A DNA stretch of 64,000 bases from Adlercreutzia equolifaciens (GTDB taxonomy: Bacteria > Actinomycetota > Coriobacteriia > Coriobacteriales > Eggerthellaceae). Below the pieces are notes generated by a model. It made no database searches. It had not been told where the DNA came from and was given only the letters and a program-made list of their open reading frames with translations. Position numbers and translations under genes: made by a program. Shown here piece after piece: positions 36,254 through 44,709 of this stretch. Each line of letters begins with the position of its first letter. The first letter of the stretch is position 1. The DNA is taken from NCBI RefSeq assembly GCF_029076695.1, contig NZ_JARFIK010000002.1, positions 992,001 through 1,056,000 of the forward strand, written 5' to 3'.

Positions 36254-39200
36254 CTACTCTTCCTTGCGCTTCGCCGCACGGGCAGCGCGCTTTGCGGCCA
36301 GGCGCTCGCGAGCAGCCTCGCCCTTGGCCTGGTTGCGAGCTCGACGCTCGCTGCGGGCCGTGGGACGACCGGAAGGCTGCGTACCGTGCGACGTAGCCCC
36401 GGCACCCGCAGGCCCCACGGCCGACCGAGAGCCAGCGGTGTCGGTAGCACCTCGGGCAGAGGACGTCGACAACTGGCCCGCTGAAGCCTTCTCACCCGCA
36501 GACGCCCCAACGTCGGTTTTCCCCTCCACCTCGGCAAAGGGCACCGACTCGTCCTCGTCCTTCTCGCCGAACATCTCCTCCAGGAAGCGGGCGATGGGCG
36601 GCATCAGGTTGTCGCGCTCCTCGTCCGTGAAATAACGTAGCGGCAGCGTGAGCTTGCGCTTGTCCGTATTGTAGCGGGCGCCGGCGCGACGCAGCGGCTT
36701 CATCTTGTCCTGGGGAATGTCGATGGGATCCACCACCAAGTTGCCGGCCACCACCGAGATCACCTTGACGTTGTGCTCGTTGGCGAAGGCTTTGAGCCAC
36801 GCCCGCTCGAACAAGTTGGCCGCCGCATCGGGCATATCGGGCGCCTTCTCCAGCAGCTCTTCCCGCAGCGCCTCCACATCGTCCACCGTGGGCGCGCTGG
36901 CCAACTTGCGGTACCACAGCACCCGCGTATCGGCGTCGGGAATATACTCCTCGGGCAGGTAGGCATGACCCGGCACGTTCACGGTAATGTCCGACAGCGC
37001 CGGCGGCAAGTCACCCGTGGCCTCGCCCTTCTCGCGGGTGTCGTTCACGGCCTGGGACAGCATTTGGGCGAACAGGTCGAAGCCCACGGCCGACATGTTG
37101 CCCGACTGCTCGGCACCCAGCATGCTGCCAGCGCCGCGAATCTCCAGGTCGCGCATGGCAATGCGCATGCCGCTGCCCAAGTCCTGATACTCGTTGATGG
37201 CAGTCAGACGCGCCGCGGCCTCATCGGTCAAGGGCACGTTCTCGGGAAACATGAAGTAGGCGTAAGCTTGGGTGGAGGAACGGCCCACGCGACCCTTCAG
37301 CTGGTACATCTGGGCCAGACCCAAGCGCTGGGAGTCCTCGATGATGAGCGTGTTGGTATGCGGGTTGTCGATGCCGCTCTCGATAATGGTAGTGGCCACC
37401 AGCACGTCCAGTTCGCCGGCGGCAAACTCCTCCATCACGCGCTCCAGCTCCTCCTTAGTCATCTGACCGTGGGCCACACCCACCCGCGCCTCGCCGGCGG
37501 CGGCATGGACGCGGTCCACAGCCTCGTCGATGGAGCGCACGCGGTTGCTCACGTAGTACACCTGCCCCCCGCGAGCCAGCTCCAGGCGAATGGCCGCGCT
37601 CACCACATCGGGGTCCCACTCCCCCACGTGCACTTCCACAGGGCGCCGCTCATCGGGCGGCGTGAGGATAAGGCTCATATCGCGCACGCCGGACAGCGAC
37701 ATCTGCATGGTGCGCGGAATGGGCGTGGCCGACAGCGTCAGCACGTCGATGGACTCGCGCAAGTTCTTCAGCTGCTCCTTGTGCTGCACGCCGAAGCGCT
37801 GCTCCTCGTCAATGATGACCAGGCCCAGGTCGTGCGGGTTCACATCGCGCGACAGCAAACGGTGGGTGCCCACCAGCACCTGCACCTCACCTTTGGCGAA
37901 GCCCTCCAGAGCCGCTTTCTGTTGCTCGGGCGTACGGAAACGAGAAAGCACCTCCACTGAAACGCCGAAGGGGGCAAAGCGGTCCTTGAACGAGGTGTAG
38001 TGCTGCTGGGCCAGAATGGTGGTGGGGCACAGCACCATGACCTGCTTGCCGTCCTGAGTGGCCTTGAAGGCCGCGCGCAGAGCCACCTCGGTTTTGCCGA
38101 AGCCCACGTCGCCGCAGATGAGCCGGTCCATGGGGCGCGGTCCTTCCATGTCGGCCTTCACGTCGGCGATGGCCGCCAGCTGGTCCCGCGTCTCCTGGTA
38201 CGGGAAGGCCTCCTCCATCTCGCGCTGCCAGGGGGTATCGGGGCTGAAGCGGAAGCCCTGGGTGGCGGCGCGGCGGGCGTACACGTCCACCAAGTCGAAG
38301 GCCAGCTTCTTTGTGGCCTTGCGCGCCTTGTTCAAAGCCCGGGCCCAGTCGCTCGTGTTCAAGCGCGTGAGCCGCGGACTGCCGCCCTCGGGACCCACAT
38401 AGCGAGTCACGCGGTCCAGCTGCTCCACGGGTACGAACAGCTTGTCACCCTCGGCGTATTCCAGCTGCAGGTAATCGCGCTCGGTGCCGTCCACTTCGCG
38501 GCGCACCAAATCGCGGAAGAAAGCAATGCCGTGGGCCGCATGGACCACATAATCGCCGGGCTTGAAGGGGAAGGTCACTTCGGTGGCATCCACCCGCGCT
38601 CGGCGCTTGCGGCTGGCAGCCCGCGCTCCCTGGGTGTCGGCGGCGCTGATAAGGGCCAAGTGAGCCTTCGGGATAATCATGCCCAAGGGGATGTCGTTAT
38701 CGACGATGTTGACCACACTGCGCCGCAACCGCCGCTTGGCCTGGCCCGGAGTGTCGGGAACTATCGCAGACTGATCCGCACCGTCCTCTTCGTCGTCAAT
38801 GGCCGACGCTCCTTCGGGCTGCAGCACCTGAATGGGAATGCCTCGATCCACCAAAGCATGGCGCATGTTCTCCCGCGCGCGATAATTCGGCGCGCTGAAC
38901 ACCACGGTATAGTGGTCCTCGGTAAGGCTCTTCATCTTTCCGAAGATCTTATCGGGCACGCCGGCCACATCCACGCGCTTCACCGGCAGCTCGTCGTCGA
39001 TCTCACCGCCCACGCGCATGATGGACACATAGGTGGCCCGCTCCTCGCCGCCGAAATCCATTACCGTAGGCGTGGCGTAGAGTCCCTCCAGGGCAATGTT
39101 CGTGCCCCGCGCCCGCTCGGCCAAATCCTCCGCGGCATGGGCCGCATCGTCAAAGAGGCTGCGCGGCTCGATGAGCGCGCACAGCGTCCCAGCACCCGCA

Positions 39201-40084
39201 TAGGCGCCCAGGGTCACCGGGGTTTTATACAGGTACGGAAGAATAACGTCGGCGCCTTCAAAGCGCAGGCCGCCCTCCAGCTTCTCCAACACATCGCGCA
39301 GAGCCGGGTTCGTGAGCGCCGGCTTCTCCAACGCCTTGCGCGCCGCCAAAAGCGAACGGTTCGAGCAGTTGAACTCGGTAACGGGATAGATGTCCACCTG
39401 GGGCAGCGACGAGATGGTCTGTCCCGTAGCGGGCACAATACGGCGAATCTCGTCCAGCTCGTCGCCGAAGAAGTCCAGGCGCACCGGGAAGGTCAAGTTG
39501 CCCGGGAACACGTCGAGGGTGCCGCCGCGCACCGCGAAGGTGCCGGGGCCGTCCAGCTCGCCAGTGTTCGCATAGCCCATGGCCTCCAGCAAGCGCGGCA
39601 GGTCGTCGAGCTCGGCCAGGCCTTCGCGGCCCATGTCCTCAAGCTCGGTTTCCGCCGTGAGCACCAGCGGGCGCGCCACCTGGGCATCCGTCGGCGGCAG
39701 CAGGCGCAGCAGCGCGCGAGCACTGGCCACTACCACTACCTCGCGCCCCGATTGCAGCGCCCAGGCCGCCTCCACGCGCTGCGAGATAACCCGCGCATCA
39801 GGCACCTTGGGCGCAAAGGGCACATCGGTGCGCTCGGGGAAGCGAAGCACGCGCTCCTCCCCCACATAGGCCGCCACGTTGCGCGCAAAGGCCACGGCGG
39901 CATCTTCGCCGGCCACCACCACCAACGTGGCCTGGGGCTTATGGGCAAACCGGGCCGCCACCAGGAAGGGCCGCGCCGAGGCGGCCACGGCCAAGGTGGC
40001 GTCCTGCCCCTCGTCCAGCTTCCCCCAGAAGGTGTCGAGGCAGCCGGATTTCTCCAAGGTGAAAGTCAGCGAATCAATGAGCAT
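36254..40084 (-). CDS. mfd: Transcription-repair coupling factor Mfd
   Basis: 1276 residues; removes stalled RNA polymerase and recruits UvrA. The UvrB-homology N-domain runs to ~450. The RNAP-interaction module begins near FKPGDYVVHAAHGIAFFRDL with LQLEYAEGDKLFVPVEQLD. The RecG-like translocase has GDVGFGKTEVALRAAFKA, IIDEEQRFGV, LTLSATPIPRTMQM, VVATTIIESGIDNPHTN and QLKGRVGRS. The final ~105 residues after MFGEKDEDESVPF are low complexity (Ser/Ala/Gly then Arg/Lys/Ala) and are not part of the usual protein. AAGGA precedes the ATG. Confidence 0.97.
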   Translation of the reverse strand: MLIDSLTFTLEKSGCLDTFWGKLDEGQDATLAVAASARPFLVAARFAHKPQATLVVVAGEDAAVAFARNVAAYVGEERVLRFPERTDVPFAPKVPDARVISQRVEAAWALQSGREVVVVASARALLRLLPPTDAQVARPLVLTAETELEDMGREGLAELDDLPRLLEAMGYANTGELDGPGTFAVRGGTLDVFPGNLTFPVRLDFFGDELDEIRRIVPATGQTISSLPQVDIYPVTEFNCSNRSLLAARKALEKPALTNPALRDVLEKLEGGLRFEGADVILPYLYKTPVTLGAYAGAGTLCALIEPRSLFDDAAHAAEDLAERARGTNIALEGLYATPTVMDFGGEERATYVSIMRVGGEIDDELPVKRVDVAGVPDKIFGKMKSLTEDHYTVVFSAPNYRARENMRHALVDRGIPIQVLQPEGASAIDDEEDGADQSAIVPDTPGQAKRRLRRSVVNIVDNDIPLGMIIPKAHLALISAADTQGARAASRKRRARVDATEVTFPFKPGDYVVHAAHGIAFFRDLVRREVDGTERDYLQLEYAEGDKLFVPVEQLDRVTRYVGPEGGSPRLTRLNTSDWARALNKARKATKKLAFDLVDVYARRAATQGFRFSPDTPWQREMEEAFPYQETRDQLAAIADVKADMEGPRPMDRLICGDVGFGKTEVALRAAFKATQDGKQVMVLCPTTILAQQHYTSFKDRFAPFGVSVEVLSRFRTPEQQKAALEGFAKGEVQVLVGTHRLLSRDVNPHDLGLVIIDEEQRFGVQHKEQLKNLRESIDVLTLSATPIPRTMQMSLSGVRDMSLILTPPDERRPVEVHVGEWDPDVVSAAIRLELARGGQVYYVSNRVRSIDEAVDRVHAAAGEARVGVAHGQMTKEELERVMEEFAAGELDVLVATTIIESGIDNPHTNTLIIEDSQRLGLAQMYQLKGRVGRSSTQAYAYFMFPENVPLTDEAAARLTAINEYQDLGSGMRIAMRDLEIRGAGSMLGAEQSGNMSAVGFDLFAQMLSQAVNDTREKGEATGDLPPALSDITVNVPGHAYLPEEYIPDADTRVLWYRKLASAPTVDDVEALREELLEKAPDMPDAAANLFERAWLKAFANEHNVKVISVVAGNLVVDPIDIPQDKMKPLRRAGARYNTDKRKLTLPLRYFTDEERDNLMPPIARFLEEMFGEKDEDESVPFAEVEGKTDVGASAGEKASAGQLSTSSARGATDTAGSRSAVGPAGAGATSHGTQPSGRPTARSERRARNQAKGEAARERLAAKRAARAAKRKEE

Positions 40085-40487
40085 GGCGTATCCTTCGGCC
40101 GTTCAGTCCACATGCGAAAAGCCGCCCCATGGGCGGCATGCGCTGCGCATAGTGTACCGCATCAGCCGCGCCGCTGCCTCCCGTGGCCGCCCAGCGGTAA
40201 CGAAGCAGTAAAGCGAGCAAGGCGCATCCAAGCGCCTACGCGGCTCGCAGAAGCCCACCAACGATTCGTTTGCCGCACTCAGCGCTTCGAGGGAATGCCA
40301 AAGCCCATCAGCTTGCCCTCTGCCGGAGAGGGCGTTCGCGCGATGACCCGGCCAGCGCTTCATGGATATTCGCCAGTAGTTCGTTGGCGGCGTTCCACCT
40401 ATTCGCTGCTTCGTTTAAGATCGAGAAAACCCTGCGGCCGCGCTGCGATTGGGGCGCGGCCGCCTCACGTGACTTGAAGGAGCTGCT
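40085..40487. other. 403-bp gene-free region between divergent mfd and nth
   Basis: No credible gene; short open frames here look like composition artefacts. Two hairpins stand out. GCCGCCC-ATG-GGGCGGC followed by TTTT on the minus strand (40117-40137) lies 33 bases upstream of the mfd start and looks like an intrinsic terminator within or before its leader. GCGGCCGCG / CGCGGCCGC (40434-40463) precedes the nth ribosome site. A TACACT box on the minus strand (40151-40156) might be the mfd -10, with no good -35. Confidence 0.55.
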
Positions 40488-41150
40488 ATGGCCCGGGAAT
40501 CCCTTGCTTCGAAGCGCGAGCGCGCTGCCGCCATCGAGGAGCGCATGTTCGACCACTATGGGCCCGGCAAGGCGTCGCTGGACTATCGCACACCCTTCGA
40601 GCTAACTGTGGCCGTGGTGCTATCGGCCCAGTGCACCGACGCCGCCGTGAACAAAGTGACGCCGCATCTGTTCGAGGCCTTCCCCACCCCGGCCGACCTG
40701 GCCGCCGCCTCCCCCGAGGCCGTCTCGGAGATCATCCACTCCCTGGGCTTCTTCCGCTCCAAGGCGAAGAACCTGGTGGCTCTGGCCCAAACCGTGGTGG
40801 CCGAGTTCGGCGGCGACGTGCCCGCCGACGTCGACCTGCTGCAGAAACTGCCCGGCGTGGGCCGCAAGACGGCGAACTGCGTCATGTGCGAGGCCTTCAA
40901 AGACCCCCAGGGAATCGCCGTCGACACGCATGTCTACCGCATCGCCCACCGCCTGAAACTGGCCGGTCCCTCGGCCGACACGCCCCAGAAGGTGGAGGAC
41001 ATCCTGTTGAAGGTGTATCCCCGCGACCAATGGCTCTACATCAACCACCAGTGGGTTCACTTCGGCCGCGAGTTCTGCCGAGCCCGCAACCCCCGCTGCG
41101 CCGACTGCATCGTAGGAGACCTCTGCCCCACCCGCGGCCAGTGGGCCTAA
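40488..41150 (+). CDS. nth: Endonuclease III
   Basis: 220-residue bifunctional DNA glycosylase/AP lyase for oxidised pyrimidines. The helix-hairpin-helix LPGVGRKTANCV contains the catalytic Lys, and the catalytic Asp lies in VDTHVYRIAHRL. All four [4Fe-4S] cysteines are present at the C-terminus (CRARNPRCADCIVGDLC). The ribosome site GAAGGAG is seven bases upstream. This intact cluster contrasts with the mutY-like gene at 53.8 kb. Confidence 0.97.
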   Translation: MARESLASKRERAAAIEERMFDHYGPGKASLDYRTPFELTVAVVLSAQCTDAAVNKVTPHLFEAFPTPADLAAASPEAVSEIIHSLGFFRSKAKNLVALAQTVVAEFGGDVPADVDLLQKLPGVGRKTANCVMCEAFKDPQGIAVDTHVYRIAHRLKLAGPSADTPQKVEDILLKVYPRDQWLYINHQWVHFGREFCRARNPRCADCIVGDLCPTRGQWA

Positions 41151-41189
41151 CGCACCGAGTGGTGCAGCCCTACAGTAATTAGTTGAGTA

Positions 41190-41391
41190 GCGCGCCCTGG
41201 CGGGAGTCGCCTCCGCCGACCTCTGAGCGCCCGACGGAGAACGCGGCCGTTAAGAAATAGCTTCCACTTCGCCAGCACCAGTTCGGGGATGGTACCGACT
41301 TATGGGCATCATCTTCGCTATTTCTGTTGCCGCGTTCGGATGAGGATCAAGCGCTCAGCGGGCGGCGGAGGCGACTCCCGCCAGGGCGCGC
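41190..41391. repeat. 202-bp palindromic element (long inverted repeat)
   Basis: The outer 29 bases (41190-41218, beginning GCGCGCCCTGGCGGGAG) are an exact inverse of 41363-41391. Pairing continues with mismatches through CTGAGCGC/GCGCTCAG, then GAACGCGGC/GCCGCGTTC and AGAAATAGC/GCTATTTCT, leaving a central loop of ~55 bases. It lies between the ends of two convergent genes (nth and the hydrogenase protease) and has no coding frame. Possibilities are a MITE-type non-autonomous element, a REP-like repeat or an oversized bidirectional terminator. I found no clear target-site duplication and no second copy in the window. Confidence 0.85.
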
Positions 41392-41398
41392 GGACAGC

Positions 41399-41908
41399 CT
41401 AGGAAATCTTCTTCTCCAGCACAAACCCGCGACGATACAGCTCCGCCACTACCGTCTCTACTAGCAAAGGGAGCGCCTCGGCGCATTCGGGTGTGAGTCC
41501 CACGGCGAACTCCGAGGGCGAAGGGTTTCCCACCTGCATCCCCAGGCAGTAGCCCTCGGCCTCGAAGCCCATGAGGCTGGCGGCATCGAACAAATCCACC
41601 AGCTTCAAATCATGCAGCGAGGCCTCGGGGCCGGAGTGGCGCGCCATGGCATCGGGCTCGAAACGGTATACCGTGCCGGGCGCATCGCCCGTACCATCCA
41701 CCGCATCCACGGTAAGCACCACGTCGTAGTCGTCCACGTAGGGCAGCATATCAAGGGACATGCAGCCCACATCGAAGAGCTGCACGTTGTCGGGAATAAG
41801 GTAGTCGGCCATCAGGCGATCATAGACCGCCGGTCCCACGCCGTCATCGAGCATGAGCCGATTGCCCACGCAGAACACCACGGCGCGACGCTGACCCGCA
41901 TCCGTCAT
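41399..41908 (-). CDS. [NiFe]-hydrogenase maturation protease (HyaD/HybD type)
   Basis: 169-residue endopeptidase that trims the C-terminal extension of the hydrogenase large subunit after nickel insertion. The signature VFCVGNRLMLDDGVGPAVYD contains the first nickel-sensing acidic residue (DDGVG), and the second lies in VVLTVDAVDGTGDAPGTVYR; the His of SLHDLKLVDL completes the usual metal site. Its probable substrate is the large subunit at 48253-49926. The start codon overlaps the stop of the small membrane gene by one base (TAATG), so the two are coupled. Confidence 0.93.
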   Translation of the reverse strand: MTDAGQRRAVVFCVGNRLMLDDGVGPAVYDRLMADYLIPDNVQLFDVGCMSLDMLPYVDDYDVVLTVDAVDGTGDAPGTVYRFEPDAMARHSGPEASLHDLKLVDLFDAASLMGFEAEGYCLGMQVGNPSPSEFAVGLTPECAEALPLLVETVVAELYRRGFVLEKKIS

Positions 41909-42348
41909 TAGGCCTCAACCTCCATGAAGGGGCGAATCTCCAGGTTGTAGTAGCTGGCCAGCACCACCACGATAACAGCCACCACAAAGGACGCCACGGC
42001 CCAAATGCGCTGGCGTCGCAGATAGTCGGCACGGCTCTGCCCCATGGCCTCAGCCCTATGAGCCGCGAAAGGCTGGGACACAATGGCAAACACCAACGTG
42101 CCCCCCACCAGCGCTACCGTCATGAGCACCGCCAAAACCACATTGAGCACGGTGGGCTCCACCGTAGCCGCGTAAATAACGTTGTCCACAAACAGCCACG
42201 CCACAAAGAACAGGAACGCCGCCCACATGCCATGGGCAGGCCCCCACACCGGCGCCAAGAACAGCGCCCCCAGGTTCACCCGGGGAAGCCCCTTCAGGAA
42301 CTTCTCCTCCTGGGCAATTTGCTCATCGGTCAAAGGACTTTCAGCCAT
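41908..42348 (-). CDS. Small membrane protein coupled to the hydrogenase protease
   Basis: 146 residues. A short acidic N-terminus (MAESPLTDEQIAQEEKFLKG) is followed by four hydrophobic segments: LGALFLAPVWGPAHGMWAAF, LFFVAWLFVDNVIY, VVLAVLMTVALVGGTLVFAI and VASFVVAVIVVVLASYY. There are no cysteines or histidine pairs for cofactors. Start is ATG 42348, six bases after AAGGAG; the longer frame is arginine-rich and rejected. I do not recognise the family. Coupling to the protease suggests a role in hydrogenase assembly or membrane insertion, but that is inference only. Confidence 0.8.
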   Translation of the reverse strand: MAESPLTDEQIAQEEKFLKGLPRVNLGALFLAPVWGPAHGMWAAFLFFVAWLFVDNVIYAATVEPTVLNVVLAVLMTVALVGGTLVFAIVSQPFAAHRAEAMGQSRADYLRRQRIWAVASFVVAVIVVVLASYYNLEIRPFMEVEA

Positions 42349-42516
42349 GGCATGCTCCTTCATTTGCCGGCAACGACCGCGCCGTTGCCATCGACCGCGC
42401 CTACGGCAAGGCAGTCGATGCTCTTGTATCGAGCCCACTTTACCGAACGCACGCCGCTAAAACCCGCCGCAACCCGTCATTGATCGGCGAAGATACGCAG
42501 AGAGCCCTTCACTCCC

Positions 42517-44709
42517 CTAGCCAACCAGCTTGGAAGATTCCACCTGCTCCACGTACCAGTTCATGAACTTCGCCAAGGGTTTGCGCAGCACTAGGCCGAG
42601 CAGGGCCGCCGGCACCAGGAACAAAGCCAGCTCACCCATCTGCATCCAGTAGTCGTTACCGTAGGTGCCCATCATGGCCGATCGCATGGCATTCACCACG
42701 TGGGTGGCGGGCAACCAGGGGCTGAGCGCCTGTACGAACGGAGGCAGCAATTGCAGCGGGAACGAACCGCCGCAGCCCGTCACCTGAATGATGAGCAGCA
42801 AAACCGCAATGGCCTTACCCAGGTTGGCGAAGGAGAACACCAAGGCGTAGATAAGGAAGGTAAACACCAGGCCTGCGAACCAAAAAACTCCCATGAACAG
42901 CCAGGGATGCGCCACCTGCACCTGGAGGAAGAACATGTTGCCAAGGCCCATGAGGGTGGTCTGGGCCAGCGAGATAAGCGCCATGGCGCCGAAGCGGCCC
43001 AAGAACAGCTGACGGGGCTTCACGTTAACCAAACCCGCCTCATCGATCTCCCGCTGCGATACCGTGGGCTTGACCACGACCAGGATAAGCAGCGCGCCGA
43101 TGAACAGGGCCAGCGTCGTGTAAAGCGGTGCCATGGCCGAGCCAAAATTTTCTACCGGGAACACCGCAATGCGCTCAAGGCCCACCGGTGCCGACAGGGC
43201 CTTCGACATGACGGCCACATCAGCACTGAGCACGTCCTTCAAGGCATCGCGATCGCCCGAGGCCAGAGCCTTGTCGATATCGTCGGCCATGCTGGTCAGG
43301 TTGTCAGAGATTCCCTGTAGCTTATCGGCGGCGTTTTTCACCTTGTCGGCCGTACCACCCATAGCCGTGGCTGCCGAATCCGCCGTGGAGGAAAGCGAGT
43401 TGCTGGCCTCCTTGAGCGTTCCCTGGATGTCCTTCACTTTGTCCGACAGCGTGGAGGCCTTCGCCACCAGCGCATCCAGGGAGGGTTTCACGTTTTCCTC
43501 GAAGTCGCTCTTGACGCCCTGCACCGCCGCTTTGGCCTCTTCGGCCCGTTGCTGCGCCGCGTCGCGATCCTCCTTGATGGCCGCATCGCCCTTCTCCAGC
43601 TTGTCCGCCGCCGAGCGCAGATTCCTTGCAATGGCGTCGCTCAAGTCGGCCAGATCGTTAATGCGCTTCACCAAGGCCGTGGCACTCGGCTTCACGTCAG
43701 CGGGAAGCGAGCCGGCAAGCGTCTCCAAGCTGCTGGCCAGCTGCCGATAGCGGTCGGATTGGCTCTCCACCACCTTAGCCTGGGCTCGCAGATCCTTCAC
43801 CGTGGCGGCCACATCCTCGGAGGCCGTGTCGAACAGGGCGTCCACCTTTTCAGACACGGTACCGAACCCGGCGGCGCTTTTCTCCAGCGCCGCGGACAGG
43901 CCCTCAGTAGAGCTTTCGATATTGGCCATGGCCGGCGGCAACTCTTCGGCGCCCTCGGCTGCCGCTCCCAGAGTGGCGTCGGCGGCCGTCATAGCCTTGC
44001 CGGCCAGCTTGCCCGAGTCGGCGGCCAAGTCCTCGCAGGCCTGAGCTAGCGTACTGTAGAGCCCCAGCACCTTGGCTGCATCCTCCACCGAGGTAGCCAT
44101 GGTGCGCACGTGATCAGCCAGTTGACCGATGCGGCCGTCCCAGTCGTCTGATTCCGCATAGGACGAGAAGGCCTCGGCCAAACCAAGCGACACTTCGCTC
44201 AGAGTTTCAGCGAAAACGGCATTGACCTGATAGGACACTGAATCGGCCCCCTGGTCGGTGATCTTCGGCGCAATGGCGCTTTTCTTCTCGTTGGCGTAGT
44301 AGATGATGTCGGCGTGCTCCATGTCGGCCGAGTAGAACGTGAGCATGTCGCGGCTGAAATCCTTCGGAATGACTACGGCCGCATAGTAGCGCCCCGATTT
44401 CGCGCCGTCGATGGCGTCGTCCTCGTCGGTAAAGGTCCAGTCGATTTGATCGTTAGCGCGCAGAGCCGACACCACCTGCTCGCCTACATTGATTTTCAGG
44501 GGCACCAGATCACTCTTGTAGCCCTCGTCGGTGTTGGCCACGGCCACGGTCAAGTTGCCGGTGTTGTCGAACACGTTCCAGCAGGCAATGATGTTGTACC
44601 AGGCGAAAATTGAGGGCATGACCACCAACCCAATGACGATAATGAGGCTCATCACGTTGGCGAACAGGCGCTTCACGTCGTTGCGGAAAAGACGGACCAT
44701 ATTACCCAC
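42517..44709 (-). CDS. YhgE/Pip-domain membrane protein (second of a pair)
   Basis: 730 residues. The N-terminal helix and domain match YhgE/Pip (MSLIIVIGLVVMPSIFAWYN, then NTGNLTVAVANTDEG). A long alanine/lysine/serine-rich coiled-coil region (~200-480) lies outside the membrane. The C-terminal ABC-2-like membrane part has five helices (for example LYTTLALFIGALLILVVV and FGAMALISLAQTTLMGLGN). Family members include phage infection protein and ESX/T7-secretion-associated YueB; the function here is unknown. Start is GTG 44709, six bases after GGAGG. It overlaps the preceding YhgE gene by eight bases. Confidence 0.9.
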   Translation of the reverse strand: MGNMVRLFRNDVKRLFANVMSLIIVIGLVVMPSIFAWYNIIACWNVFDNTGNLTVAVANTDEGYKSDLVPLKINVGEQVVSALRANDQIDWTFTDEDDAIDGAKSGRYYAAVVIPKDFSRDMLTFYSADMEHADIIYYANEKKSAIAPKITDQGADSVSYQVNAVFAETLSEVSLGLAEAFSSYAESDDWDGRIGQLADHVRTMATSVEDAAKVLGLYSTLAQACEDLAADSGKLAGKAMTAADATLGAAAEGAEELPPAMANIESSTEGLSAALEKSAAGFGTVSEKVDALFDTASEDVAATVKDLRAQAKVVESQSDRYRQLASSLETLAGSLPADVKPSATALVKRINDLADLSDAIARNLRSAADKLEKGDAAIKEDRDAAQQRAEEAKAAVQGVKSDFEENVKPSLDALVAKASTLSDKVKDIQGTLKEASNSLSSTADSAATAMGGTADKVKNAADKLQGISDNLTSMADDIDKALASGDRDALKDVLSADVAVMSKALSAPVGLERIAVFPVENFGSAMAPLYTTLALFIGALLILVVVKPTVSQREIDEAGLVNVKPRQLFLGRFGAMALISLAQTTLMGLGNMFFLQVQVAHPWLFMGVFWFAGLVFTFLIYALVFSFANLGKAIAVLLLIIQVTGCGGSFPLQLLPPFVQALSPWLPATHVVNAMRSAMMGTYGNDYWMQMGELALFLVPAALLGLVLRKPLAKFMNWYVEQVESSKLVG

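Noticed and set aside
40103-40556. Two minus-strand open frames (86 and 82 codons) upstream of mfd
   Set aside because: No ribosome sites, arginine/alanine-rich composition and overlap with nth or with the mfd leader.
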